NCBI RefSeq assembly: GCF_019511605.1
Contig: NZ_JAEUAV010000001.1
Location: forward strand, 62,001 to 126,000
Direction: 5' to 3'
DNA: 64,000 nt
DNA from: Paraburkholderia phenoliruptrix
Lineage (GTDB): Bacteria; Pseudomonadota; Gammaproteobacteria; Burkholderiales; Burkholderiaceae
In this document: positions 44,964 to 53,836 of the stretch, in pieces
How positions within the stretch are numbered: position 1 is the first letter of the stretch
Layout of the letters: each line of letters begins with the position of its first letter
Program-made: the position numbers and the translations under genes
Notes under the pieces: model-generated
Seen by the model: the letters and a program-made list of their open reading frames with translations, nothing else
What the model was told of the DNA's origin: nothing
Databases searched by the model: none

Positions 44964-46070
44964 TCAGAACTGATGCAGCATGCCGACGTAAGCGCCGGTC
45001 TGCGACTCACCCACCAGCGGGTTCGTGTTGTTCGTCGCATCGCGCGGCGACGCCTGCAGAGAGAAGTTCGCGTTGCCGCTGTTGCGCACGTAGCCGACGG
45101 TGCCGTAAAGGAAGGTGCGCTTCGACAGGTTATAAGTGGTGCCAAGCACGTACATCATTGCGTGACCGGAAGGGTCATGCGCGCTGTCGCCCGCACCGTC
45201 GCCGACCTTCACGTAGTAGCCGCCGGCGGTCACGGCCCAGCGCGGCTGGAAATTGTAGGTAGCGCCGAGCCAATAGTGGTCCGCAGTATCGGCAACGCCA
45301 GCCGGAGAATCCGGCGCGGAGTAATGGGTATAGGCGCCCTGAATCTTCACCGCATCGAAATGCACGTTCGCGCCCACAAAGTATTCACGCGAACTCTGGA
45401 AGATGTTCGAGAAACGCCCATTGCTATCGCGTAGTTCGTCGTAAATGCCGCGAACGTCGAAGAGCTGTGAATGATAGGTCAGCATGATGCCGTCCGAGCG
45501 GCCGAACTCGCCGCTCGCGCCGCTGTTGAACGCGCCGGGCTGGTTGCCGAACGCGTATTGCGCCTGCACGTCGAAGCCCCAGAACACCGGGCTGTGATAT
45601 TCAACGTTGTTGCTGGTCTGCTGCCAGTTGCGACCGCGCACGAGCGACGCGGACGAAAACGCCTGCTGCACGAACGGGTCGAATTCCCACACGCCGTCGC
45701 TGTCGATAAACAGATTGCGGCCCGCTTGCAGCGTGCCCCATTGCTGGCTGCTGAGGCCGACGAACGCGCGGCGCGACCAGAGCCGTCCGCCGCTCGTGGT
45801 GCCGTCCATGACCTGCAAGCCGGTCTCCAGGTTGAAGATTGCCTTCAGGCCGCCGCCCAGGTCCTCGGCGCCCTTCAGGCCGAGCATGCTCGTGCCCCAG
45901 TCGCCGCCTTCGGCGCGCCAGCGGCTCGAACTTGCGCCCGTGCCGTTGTCGATGTGATTCATGTACTCGATGCCGGCATCGAGGCGGCCATAGAGCGTCA
46001 CGCTCGTTTGCCCATAGGCCAGGGGGCTTGCCAGCGCCAGTGCGGCGACCAGCTTCGTAGGTAGTCTCAT
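44964..46070 (-). CDS. outer-membrane porin, OmpC-like trimeric porin
   Basis: 368 residues. Signal peptide MRLPTKLVAALALASPLAYGQ, then SVTLYGRLDAGIEYMNH, the classical start of Burkholderia/Neisseria porins, WGTSMLGLKGAEDLGGGLKAIFNLETGLQ, LWSRRAFVGLSS and QWGTLQAGR, and the C-terminal strand ending GAYVGMLHQF with a terminal Phe needed for barrel assembly. It is a 16-strand channel for small solutes. An alternative upstream ATG would put the signal peptide inside, so 46070 is clearly preferred. Confidence 0.95.
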   Translation of the reverse strand: MRLPTKLVAALALASPLAYGQTSVTLYGRLDAGIEYMNHIDNGTGASSSRWRAEGGDWGTSMLGLKGAEDLGGGLKAIFNLETGLQVMDGTTSGGRLWSRRAFVGLSSQQWGTLQAGRNLFIDSDGVWEFDPFVQQAFSSASLVRGRNWQQTSNNVEYHSPVFWGFDVQAQYAFGNQPGAFNSGASGEFGRSDGIMLTYHSQLFDVRGIYDELRDSNGRFSNIFQSSREYFVGANVHFDAVKIQGAYTHYSAPDSPAGVADTADHYWLGATYNFQPRWAVTAGGYYVKVGDGAGDSAHDPSGHAMMYVLGTTYNLSKRTFLYGTVGYVRNSGNANFSLQASPRDATNNTNPLVGESQTGAYVGMLHQF

Positions 46071-46261
46071 TGTCTCGCCATCCGTTCTTGTGACGTTTGT
46101 TATGCGCTTTCTTCCGGCGCGGTATGGGCACAGCAGGCGCAAGGCGAACTCCACGCATTGCCGCCGAACTATAGGCGATGCGCCGCCCACCCACTATCCG
46201 TTTTGCGCAATAGATTCTTGCGAGGCGTGCACGCACGTCGGCCTGACGCGCGAGTTGTCCT

Positions 46262-46942
46262 TCACCGGCCCGGCACCGGCTGCATCGTCGCAATGGGAAT
46301 CAGGAATTCGGAGAAGCCAGTCAGCATGATCTGCACGCCGATGCACAACAGCAGAAACGACGAAACGCGCATGGCCACTTTGGTGCCTTCCGCGCCGAGG
46401 TATCGTGCGAACACGACCGAGCGGCTGTATACCAGATAGACGGTCAGCGCCACGGCGAGCGAGATCACCACCGACGCGATACCCGACAGCACGAACTCGG
46501 AGAGCTTATGCGTACGGTTCGCGGTCAGCGCAATCGCGGTGGCAATGGAACCCGGCCCAGTAGTCAATGGAATGGTCAGCGGGAAGAACGCCCTTGACTT
46601 CGCGTTTTCCGCGTCCACCCGCTTGACTCCCGGCTGTTCGGCGGGCTGCGTATCGGGCGCATTCAGCATTTGCCAGCCGCCCACCGCGACGGCCAGCCCG
46701 CCGCCTATGCGCAACGCCTCCATTGAAATGCCGAAGAAATGCAGAATCGGCGTACCGATGAAAAACGCCACCAGCAGCACGCAGACGACATTGATCGCGA
46801 TCTTGCGCGCAAGCGCCGTGCGCTCGTCAGTCGTCAACGAAGCGGTACGGTCGAGAAAAACAAAAGCCACGCCAATTGGGTTGATGATGCTGATCAGCCC
46901 CGTGAAGCCGAACAGAATGTCCGCGATCAGACTTTCGACCAT
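46262..46942 (-). CDS. marC: MarC family membrane protein
   Basis: 226 residues from the ATG at 46942. Six helices in two inverted repeats: FGFTGLISIINPIGVAFVFLDRTA, INVVCVLLVAFFIGTPILHFFG, MEALRIGGGLAVAVGGWQML, FPLTIPLTTGPGSIATAIAL, VVISLAVALTVYLVYS and MRVSSFLLLCIGVQIMLTGFSEFL. The NP in IINPIG and TTGPGSI are conserved. MarC was once linked to multiple antibiotic resistance but that link was not supported; its substrate is unknown. Confidence 0.92.
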   Translation of the reverse strand: MVESLIADILFGFTGLISIINPIGVAFVFLDRTASLTTDERTALARKIAINVVCVLLVAFFIGTPILHFFGISMEALRIGGGLAVAVGGWQMLNAPDTQPAEQPGVKRVDAENAKSRAFFPLTIPLTTGPGSIATAIALTANRTHKLSEFVLSGIASVVISLAVALTVYLVYSRSVVFARYLGAEGTKVAMRVSSFLLLCIGVQIMLTGFSEFLIPIATMQPVPGR

Positions 46943-47313
46943 ATGCGATCCGTGTCGGGCGGCGCTCCGGCAAGCCGACTGCCTGCGGGGACCGCGCCGC
47001 GCCGTGTGGTTGAACTGGAGGCGCCGCGTCTTAGCAGCCTGCGCGCCCTGCGTGGCCGGAATCATATCGCGGCGCGATATAAATCCGTAAAAAAGCACCG
47101 GGTTGCCGGGCATGGCTCTGCGCGCGCCGGGCGTCGGCCTCGCGGATTGCAATGCAGCAGGCGCAGGCAGGCAAAGCGCCGATCGATGCGCACGCAACTT
47201 TCAACCAGCCTACAGTTTTTTGAACTGCTTTACGGGACGCAAGCATCGGGCATACAGTCGCCAGCGAAGCTGCACTTTCAATGAGACGTACTCACAGTTC
47301 GAGGAGTTGCCCC
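46943..47313. other. 371-base divergent intergenic region
   Basis: Between marC and the DUF3311 gene. It contains a short inverted repeat around 47067-47082 (ATATCGCG...CGCGATAT), a possible operator for the divergent promoters. No gene supported. Confidence 0.4.
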
Positions 47314-47529
47314 ATGTTGCTTCGTGTACTCGCCGCGCTGCCGTTCATCGGCATTCTGCTTGGCGTTCCGTTCGTGAACCGCGTCGAGCCGCTCGTGCTC
47401 GGCATGCCGTTCGTGCTGGGCTGGATTGTCGCGTGGGTGGTGCTGAGTTCGGTCATCATGGCGATTGTCTACCGCCTCGATCGGTCGAATCGGCAGATTG
47501 CCGCCGACAGCGAGGAGGTCCGCCCATGA
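47314..47529 (+). CDS. DUF3311 small membrane protein
   Basis: 71 residues, GAGGAG nine bases upstream. Two predicted helices (VLAALPFIGILLGVPFVNR and MPFVLGWIVAWVVLSSVIMAIVYRL) with the conserved DUF3311 pattern PFVNRVEPLVLGMPF. Such proteins are regularly encoded just before sodium:solute symporters. Here the stop overlaps the symporter start by ATGA, so translation is coupled and it is a probable accessory subunit. Confidence 0.9.
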   Translation: MLLRVLAALPFIGILLGVPFVNRVEPLVLGMPFVLGWIVAWVVLSSVIMAIVYRLDRSNRQIAADSEEVRP

Positions 47530-48998
47530 GCGCGCTCGTCATCATTGCAGCGATCACGCTGTTTGCGCTTTTCCTCGGCGTACGGGCAAAGCATGGCCAC
47601 GACATGAGCCTCGAACAATGGACCGTAGGCGGCCGCAGCTTCGGCACTGCCTTCGTGTTCCTGCTGATGGCCGGCGAAATCTACACCACGTTCACGTTCC
47701 TCGGCGGCAGCGGCTTCGCATATGGGAAAGGCGCGGCCGTCTATTACATTCTCGCGTACGGCACGCTCGCCTACATCCTGTCGTACTGGATGCTGCCGCC
47801 CATCTGGCGCTTCGCCAAGCAGCAGCGTCTCGTGTCCCAGCCGCACTTCTTCACCCGCAAATACGAGAGCCCCGCGCTCGGTACGCTCGTCGCGCTGGTC
47901 GGCGTGGCCGCGCTGATTCCCTACCTCGTTTTGCAATTGAAGGGACTCGGCATTATCGTGGCCACGGCTTCGTATGGCGCGATTTCTTCGACCGCCGCAA
48001 TCTGGATCGGCGCCGCTGTGGTCACGGCCTATGTGATCGTGTCGGGCGTGCGCGGCTCGGCGTGGAACTCGGTCGTCAAAGACCTGCTGATTCTCGCGAT
48101 CGTGCTGTTCCTCGGCATTTATCTGCCGCTGCATTATTACGGCAGTCTCGGCGAGATGTTCCATGCAATCGACGCCGCCCGCCCCGGCTTCCTCACGTTC
48201 CCGGCAAAAGGCTCCAGCGTGACCTGGTTCCAGTCCACGGTGCTGCTCACGGCGCTTGGGTTTTTCATGTGGCCGCATACGTTCGGCTCGATCTTCACCG
48301 CGAAGGACGAGCGCATTTTCCGCCGCAATGCAATCGTGCTTCCGCTCTACCAGTTGATCCTGCTGTTCGTGTTCTTCGTGGGCTTCGCGGCGACGCTGAA
48401 GGTGCCGGGGCTCAAAGGCGGCGATATCGACCTGTCGCTGTTCCGCCTGTCGTTGCAGACCTTCGACCCGTGGTTCGTCGGCGTGATCGGCGCGGCCGGC
48501 ATTCTGACCGCGCTGGTGCCAGGCTCGATGATCCTCACGTCGGCCTCCACGCTGCTCGCCAACGACGTCTATCGCGGCATGGTGAACCGCAATGCATCGG
48601 ACGCGTCGGTCGCGAAGCTTGCGCGCATTCTGGTGCCCGTTGTCGCTTTGGTTGCCGTGGCGTTCACGCTGCACGGCGGCGAAACCATCGTCGCGTTGCT
48701 GTTGATGGGCTACAGCTTTGTCACGCAGCTTTTTCCCGCGGTGGTGTGCAGCCTGTTTCCGCACAATCGGGCGACGAGGCAAGGCGCGTTCTGCGGGATT
48801 GTCGCGGGCGTCGCAGTGGTGGCCATCACCACGACGATGCATCTGACGATCGCGCAACTCATGCCCTTTCTGCCCGACGCGCTCAAAGACGTAAACATTG
48901 GCTTTGTCGCGCTGGCCGTGAACGTGATCGTCTTCGTAATCGTCAGCGCAATGACGCAAGGCGGACGCGTTCAGCAGGCACAAGCGTCGGCACATTGA
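47526..48998 (+). CDS. sodium:solute symporter (SSS family), probable monocarboxylate carrier
   Basis: 490 residues with about 13 helices. Starts MSALVIIAAITLFALFLGVRAKHGHDMSLEQWTVGGRSFGTAFVFLLMAGEIYTTFTFLGGSGFAYGKGA, the SSS hallmark TVGGRSFG and GGSGFAYGKGA. LVGVAALIPYLVLQLKGLG, SGVRGSAWNSVVKDLLI, LTALGFFMWPHTFGSIFTAKDE and GILTALVPGSMILTSASTLLANDVYR follow. The DUF3311 pairing and the sequence resemble MctP-type carriers for lactate, pyruvate or acetate, so a short-chain monocarboxylate is the best guess. A terminator follows. Confidence 0.92.
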   Translation: MSALVIIAAITLFALFLGVRAKHGHDMSLEQWTVGGRSFGTAFVFLLMAGEIYTTFTFLGGSGFAYGKGAAVYYILAYGTLAYILSYWMLPPIWRFAKQQRLVSQPHFFTRKYESPALGTLVALVGVAALIPYLVLQLKGLGIIVATASYGAISSTAAIWIGAAVVTAYVIVSGVRGSAWNSVVKDLLILAIVLFLGIYLPLHYYGSLGEMFHAIDAARPGFLTFPAKGSSVTWFQSTVLLTALGFFMWPHTFGSIFTAKDERIFRRNAIVLPLYQLILLFVFFVGFAATLKVPGLKGGDIDLSLFRLSLQTFDPWFVGVIGAAGILTALVPGSMILTSASTLLANDVYRGMVNRNASDASVAKLARILVPVVALVAVAFTLHGGETIVALLLMGYSFVTQLFPAVVCSLFPHNRATRQGAFCGIVAGVAVVAITTTMHLTIAQLMPFLPDALKDVNIGFVALAVNVIVFVIVSAMTQGGRVQQAQASAH

Positions 48999-49018
48999 TT
49001 CCCGCAGTGCGCAGCTTG

Positions 49019-49048
49019 AAAGCCGTCGTAATGCGACGGCTTTTTCTT
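49019..49048 (+). terminator. rho-independent terminator after the symporter
   Basis: AAAGCCGTCG (49019-49028) and CGACGGCTTT (49034-49043) with a five-base loop, then TTTTCTTT. Strong intrinsic terminator. Confidence 0.88.
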
Positions 49049-49269
49049 TGAGCCCCGCGCCCGCACGGCGCGTCAAAACTACATACGAGTGCAAAAACGC
49101 CCGCCCGGCGCGGATGCAAGGCGGCGCAGTAACCGATGGTTACCGCTGAAACACATCGATTTGCGCCAGGTCGATCACAGAGGTTGTCCCAGGCATAGCG
49201 CTTGCTGTTTTTTGGCCCTGTGTTTCCGCCGCACTGCACAAGTGCAAAACGCGTCCTCTGGGGGCCATC

Positions 49270-50871
49270 TTGCCGCTTAACGTTCTACTTGTCGCTTCCG
49301 AAGCCCTTCCTCTCGCCAAATCCGGCGGACTCGGCGACATGGTCAGCGCCTATGCCAGCGCCTTGCGCGACGCAGGCGTCGACGTTTCCATCCTGATGCC
49401 CGCCTATCCGGCTGCGCTGGAGAAGGCCGTCGACGTCGCGCCCGTTGCCCGCATGACCGGCTTGCCCGGCGGCGACGCGCGACTGCTGCGCGGGCGCATG
49501 CCCGACAGCGGCGTGACGGTGTTGCTGCTGCAAATGGACCACCTGTTCGCGCGGGAAGGCTTGTACCGCGACCCTCAGGGACGCGACTACCTGGACAATC
49601 TCACGCGCTTTGCCTCGCTCGCCGCAGCGGCGACGCGCGTCGCGCGCGGCGTTCGCAACCTGAAGCGCCCCGACATCGTGCACGCGCACGATTGGCATGC
49701 AGGGCTCACGCCGCTTTATATGCGGCTTGCCGGCGTCGCCGCAAAAAGCGTATTCACGATCCACAACCTCGCCTTCCAGGGCAACCATCCGCTCGCGATG
49801 GGCGGCTGGATCGGCGTGCCGCCCGAACTGCTGGTGCCCGCGCTCACCGACGAACGCAGCATCGAGTTCTACGGATCGCTCAGCATGATGAAGGCCGGCA
49901 TCGTGCACGCGGACCGCGTAACGACCGTCAGTCAGCGTTATGCACGCGAAATTCTCACGCCGCGCTTCGGCCACGGCATGGAAGGCGTGCTGCAAGCGCA
50001 GGCGGCGAAGCTGTCGGGCATCGTCAACGGAATCGACACGTCCGTATGGAATCCGGCCACCGACGCCTATATCGCCCGCCCCTATTCCGTCGACGACACG
50101 GCGGGCAAGCAGGCGTGCAAGCGCGAACTGCAACAGGCGTGCGGCTTGACGCGCGACCCGTTTGCGCCGCTTGTCGCGATTGGCAGCCGCCTGACGGAAC
50201 AGAAGCTCGCGGACGTGGTGATACGCGCGCTTCCGGTATTGCTCGAACGACATCCGCGTTTGCAATTCGCGATTCTCGGCCAGGGCGAGCGGGCGCTCGA
50301 ACATGCGATGCAGGAACTGGCTGCCGCATGGCCCGGCCGCGTGGGCGTGCAGATCGGTTATGACGAGCGGCGCGCGCACATGCTGCATGCGGGCGCGGAT
50401 ATTCTGCTGCACGGCAGCCGCTTCGAGCCTTGCGGACTCACGCAGCTGTATGCAATGCGCTACGGCACGATTCCGGTGGCCTCACGCGTGGGCGGTCTCG
50501 CCGACACCATTGTCGACTATGCGCCGGAGTGCGCGCGCGGCGAAGATTGCGCGACTGGTTTCCTGTTCGACGGCGAAGATACTTACGATGTGGTGCAGGC
50601 CCTGGGCCGCGCGCTGGCGGCATTCATGCGGCCGTCGTCGTGGCATGCGTTGCAGCGCAATGCGATGAGCCGCGATTCGAGCTGGGAAGCGTCCACTTCG
50701 AGCTATCTCGCGCTGTACGCTGATCTCGTCGATGCCCGTCCCGCACTGCGCGACACGCGCGTTCGCAAAACGCCCGGCCGCGCGAGAACCGCGGGCTCTG
50801 CAGCAGCGCGGCAGGTTCACCGCGATGAGGCGTTCGGCGCGGGAGTCGGTGAAATGGTTCGGAGCGCGTAA
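49270..50871 (+). CDS. glgA: glycogen synthase (ADP-glucose)
   Basis: 533 residues, read from a TTG at 49270 because the family N-terminus PLNVLLVASEALPLAKSGGLGDM starts directly there and no ATG lies nearby. GT5 signatures: ADP-glucose motif KSGGLGD, DIVHAHDWHAGL, KSVFTIHNLAFQG, VTTVSQRYAREI and the second-domain SRLTEQKL, with FEPCGLTQLYAMRYGTIPV. A 40-residue basic tail (RKTPGRARTAGSAAARQVHRDEAFG) goes beyond the normal C-terminus. Adds glucosyl units to glycogen in the cytoplasm. No glgB or glgC is adjacent. Confidence 0.93.
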   Translation: MPLNVLLVASEALPLAKSGGLGDMVSAYASALRDAGVDVSILMPAYPAALEKAVDVAPVARMTGLPGGDARLLRGRMPDSGVTVLLLQMDHLFAREGLYRDPQGRDYLDNLTRFASLAAAATRVARGVRNLKRPDIVHAHDWHAGLTPLYMRLAGVAAKSVFTIHNLAFQGNHPLAMGGWIGVPPELLVPALTDERSIEFYGSLSMMKAGIVHADRVTTVSQRYAREILTPRFGHGMEGVLQAQAAKLSGIVNGIDTSVWNPATDAYIARPYSVDDTAGKQACKRELQQACGLTRDPFAPLVAIGSRLTEQKLADVVIRALPVLLERHPRLQFAILGQGERALEHAMQELAAAWPGRVGVQIGYDERRAHMLHAGADILLHGSRFEPCGLTQLYAMRYGTIPVASRVGGLADTIVDYAPECARGEDCATGFLFDGEDTYDVVQALGRALAAFMRPSSWHALQRNAMSRDSSWEASTSSYLALYADLVDARPALRDTRVRKTPGRARTAGSAAARQVHRDEAFGAGVGEMVRSA

Positions 50872-51072
50872 TAATCGCGCGTGGTGACTGGGGGCAGCGA
50901 CTAAGCGTAACGCTGCGGCGCAGCCTGTACGCACTGGCTTGCGCCCGCCCTGCGCCGTACTCCGTCCACCGCGCCGGCCCCATCGCGCACTCGCGTGCGC
51001 TCACGCACGCAAAGCACACGCGCTGCGCGCCTGCGTCCATCGGTCATCCACTCAACCCAGTGAATCCGCCGC

Positions 51073-52221
51073 TCACCGTGCTGCGCGCGATGCAAACGCG
51101 TAGCCGTCCTTGCCGCCGCGCTTGACCTCGTACATTGCTTCGTCGGCGGCAGCGACGAGCCGGCGATAATCGTCCACCAGATCCGGATAGCTCGCAATGC
51201 CGATGCTCGCGCGAACCATGCCCATGCCCATCTGTTTATCGGTGTGTGCCACGCAGCCAATCAGGCGCTGCGCGATCTGACGCAGTTCGTCCTGCGCGGA
51301 AAACTGGCGAACCAGCACAGCAAATTCATCGCCTCCGATTCGTGCAACCAGGTCTTCCTTGCGCACCGACTCGCGAAAGCGCTTTGAGACTTCGATCAGA
51401 AACTCGTCGCCTACCCGATGACCGAGTGAATCGTTGACCTGCTTGAAGCCGTCCAGATCCACGTACAACACAGCCATCTTGCGCGCGCTCGCGTCCGCTG
51501 ACGCCTGCATTGCCGCCTCCTGCAATTCGGCAACCAGCTTGCGCCGGTTCGCGAGGCCGGTCATCGGATCGTGCAGCGCAGCGTGCTCGAATTCGTGCGA
51601 CTGGCCGGCCAGTAGACGGTTGCGCCTGGCGTACATGCCAAGCGCCGTGATCAGCATGCAGAACAGCAGCGCTGCAAGCGCAATCAGCATGCGCGAGACG
51701 AGCGTGATGCGTTTGCGGATGTCGGCACTATAGGCATCGCGCTGTGCGTGCCAGTAGGACGACGCGTTGCTGAGCAGCGCGTCCATTTCTGCGAGCGTCG
51801 CATCGGGCAACAACACGGACGAAGGCATGCGCGGCGCGCCTGCGGGGCTGGCATTGATCAGCGCGGCGAGCGACGCGAGGCGGCGCGTCAGTTCGGCACG
51901 CGCGTCGCGATAGCCGTTGGCCGCGGCGTCGTGCGCGCCCGGCACCTGTTCCCACGCGCCGACCCGCGCGCGTGCCGTTCCGGCTTGCTCGACGGCCTCC
52001 AGCACGAGGCTCGCGTATTCCTGTTTGACCTGATCGGAGAACACGGTTCTGATCTGCAAGGCGAGGTACAGCAGGCCGATCAGCAGACACAGCAGCGAAG
52101 CCACGGCGAGCGTGGCGGGTCCGGGCGTGAGCGGCCGGCCGTTGACGCGCAGCGGCCCCGGGCGCCACGCGAAGAGCGGCTCAGGGATGCGAGTAGAGGT
52201 CTTGCTGGCTTCCGCTGCCAT
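51073..52221 (-). CDS. membrane-anchored diguanylate cyclase (GGDEF)
   Basis: 382 residues from the ATG at 52221. Two membrane helices (about 36-56, ATLAVASLLCLLIGLLYLAL, and 170-192, MLIALAALLFCMLITALGMYA) bracket a periplasmic sensor segment of about 110 residues with no recognised domain. The GGDEF domain (about 215-380) is complete: HDPMTGLANRRKL, VLYVDLDGFKQVNDSLGHRVGDEFL and RIGGDEFAVL. An RKED (RxxD) lies five residues before GGDEF, an intact product-inhibition site. It should make cyclic di-GMP and be feedback-controlled. Its start is inside the 3' end of the upstream gene (41-base overlap). Confidence 0.93.
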   Translation of the reverse strand: MAAEASKTSTRIPEPLFAWRPGPLRVNGRPLTPGPATLAVASLLCLLIGLLYLALQIRTVFSDQVKQEYASLVLEAVEQAGTARARVGAWEQVPGAHDAAANGYRDARAELTRRLASLAALINASPAGAPRMPSSVLLPDATLAEMDALLSNASSYWHAQRDAYSADIRKRITLVSRMLIALAALLFCMLITALGMYARRNRLLAGQSHEFEHAALHDPMTGLANRRKLVAELQEAAMQASADASARKMAVLYVDLDGFKQVNDSLGHRVGDEFLIEVSKRFRESVRKEDLVARIGGDEFAVLVRQFSAQDELRQIAQRLIGCVAHTDKQMGMGMVRASIGIASYPDLVDDYRRLVAAADEAMYEVKRGGKDGYAFASRAAR

Positions 52222-53080
52222 GTTGTCGATAGCTGACTCGTCGAAAGAAGGAACCCATGCGCGCGAAGAGATTGCCCTTGCGGCGCGCGTTGCTGGCCGA
52301 CGCACGCCGCTCCTGCTGGGCGGATTTCGCTTCCCGCGCGGGGCGCGTCGATGCAAGCTGAGGCACTGCGGCTGGCGCAGCGGTTGCGGCAGCTTGCGTC
52401 GCGCGAGGCGCGATCGCGGGCGCGGCGGCCAGGCTCGAGCGCGCATCGGCGGCGGCGTCCGCGAGCACCGCCTCGTCCTGAGGACGCGAGATCTCACCGG
52501 CCCATGTGGACGGCTTGCGGCGCTCGTCCACCGTCGCCGCCGAAGATTGCGCGGGGATTGCCGGCAAGTCGAGTAGCGCGATGGCGTCGGCGGGTGAACT
52601 CGTCGCGACGGCAGGACTGCGTGCGAGAGCATCGGGCGCCGGCATTCCGAGCGGCCCGGCGGTCGTCGCGACAGTGGCCGGCGCTGTCGGACTGCGCGCC
52701 GGAGCACCCGGCGCCGGCATCACGGGCGGCCCTGGGGTTGTCGCGACAGTGGCCGGCGCTGTCTGCGCGGCCGTTGCAGGCAAACTGCCGCTTCGCTCCG
52801 ACGCTGTCGCCAGCATGGACGCCGTATGGTTCGGCGCGGGCATGCGCAAAGCCTGGCGCGCGCGGGCAATGGCTTCCGCGTAGGTCTGCTGATCGCTGTT
52901 GAACCACACCCCGTAAGCGACGGTGCCGACCACGCCAAACGCAAGCGCGCTCGCCGCCGCCACGCACAGCGCCAGTCGCCCGAAGCGGGGTGTCATGTCC
53001 GTTGCCTGCGCAGTTCTCGGGTCGAGGCCGTCATCGTCATGGTCCGCGCGAACATGAGGCAAGTCAGGATCGTTGTACAT
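52181..53080 (-). CDS. Ala/Pro-rich single-pass membrane protein
   Basis: 299 residues. Cytoplasmic acidic N-terminus (YNDPDLPHVRADHDDDGLDPRT), one helix (about 36-58, LALCVAAASALAFGVVGTVAYGVWF), then a long Ala/Pro/Thr/Ser-rich region with an approximate 25-residue tandem repeat (TAPATVATTPGPPVMPAPGAP and TAPATVATTAGPLGMPAPDAL, about 107-155), ending with a basic segment (ASNARRKGNLFARMGSFFRRVSYRQ). No known domain. It lies directly upstream of the diguanylate cyclase and overlaps its start by 41 bases, suggesting translational coupling and a shared envelope function. Confidence 0.75.
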   Translation of the reverse strand: MYNDPDLPHVRADHDDDGLDPRTAQATDMTPRFGRLALCVAAASALAFGVVGTVAYGVWFNSDQQTYAEAIARARQALRMPAPNHTASMLATASERSGSLPATAAQTAPATVATTPGPPVMPAPGAPARSPTAPATVATTAGPLGMPAPDALARSPAVATSSPADAIALLDLPAIPAQSSAATVDERRKPSTWAGEISRPQDEAVLADAAADARSSLAAAPAIAPRATQAAATAAPAAVPQLASTRPAREAKSAQQERRASASNARRKGNLFARMGSFFRRVSYRQHGSGSQQDLYSHP

Positions 53081-53836
53081 CGTAGTACGCTCCGCAATTC
53101 TTCCGTCTGACGCTCCGTCAGGCCCGGTTCACACAGTCTGCACGGTCGATGCAAACGCTGCCCGAAGAATGTAACTCTCTCATTCGATAGTCACAACACG
53201 ACCGGCTCTGCTTCAAACGTCTGTTCGGCAGATCGCATTTGAGCCTGCAAAACCAGGTAAAACCTTCAAGGCGGCCATGCATGCGCGACAAACTCGCGGC
53301 GCCGCGAGTCGGCCAAGCCCGCTGCAAAGGCCCGCCACGTGTGAAGGCGAAGCCTCGCACCGTACGAGGGGCCTAAGTCCACGCAATAAGCGCGCCTGTG
53401 TGGCGGATCTGGACAGTAGGCGCGGGCGGACGCTTCAAACGCACGTGTGACCGCGAGAATTGGTTGCGTGATCCACCAAATTGAGGATATTTCGCGCGGT
53501 GGCGCGCGCAGCGGGAAGGAGGAATCTGCTGGCCGAAGCGATTCGATCGTGGACGCTGCCGCGTTCCCGAGCCGCGGCCATGAATGGCGCATTTCGCCGA
53601 GGTTTCGGCACAAAAGCGCGATGGCAGAACCGACGAATGGCAACGCAGCGGCATGTTGGCGTCGCGCAGAGCAGCCGCTACCGCGCGCTGGTTCAGCGAG
53701 CGTTTTTCAGCCCTGCACGTCAGGCATGACTGCGGCCGCGGGGCATTTACGCCCAGCGGCCGCAGGGTGCTGCTTGCAACGCAGCTCCAGGGTGGCCGCC
53801 AACGTGCAAACGTCGCCGGCCAGGCCCTGAGTGGTC
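53081..53836. other. 756-base region without a supportable gene
   Basis: Between the Ala/Pro-rich gene and the aminopeptidase stop. Several open frames of 80-130 codons cross it but none has a family pattern or ribosome site. A strong 10-bp hairpin (CTGCGGCCGC 53730-53739 with GCGGCCGCAG 53756-53765, inner GGGC/GCCC) lies near its end, possibly the 3' end of the aminopeptidase transcript. The promoter for the Ala/Pro-rich gene is expected just after 53080. Confidence 0.5.

Noticed and set aside
53447-53830. Plus-strand 127-codon open frame
   Set aside because: No ribosome site, no domain, and it ends at the aminopeptidase gene; kept as part of a geneless region.
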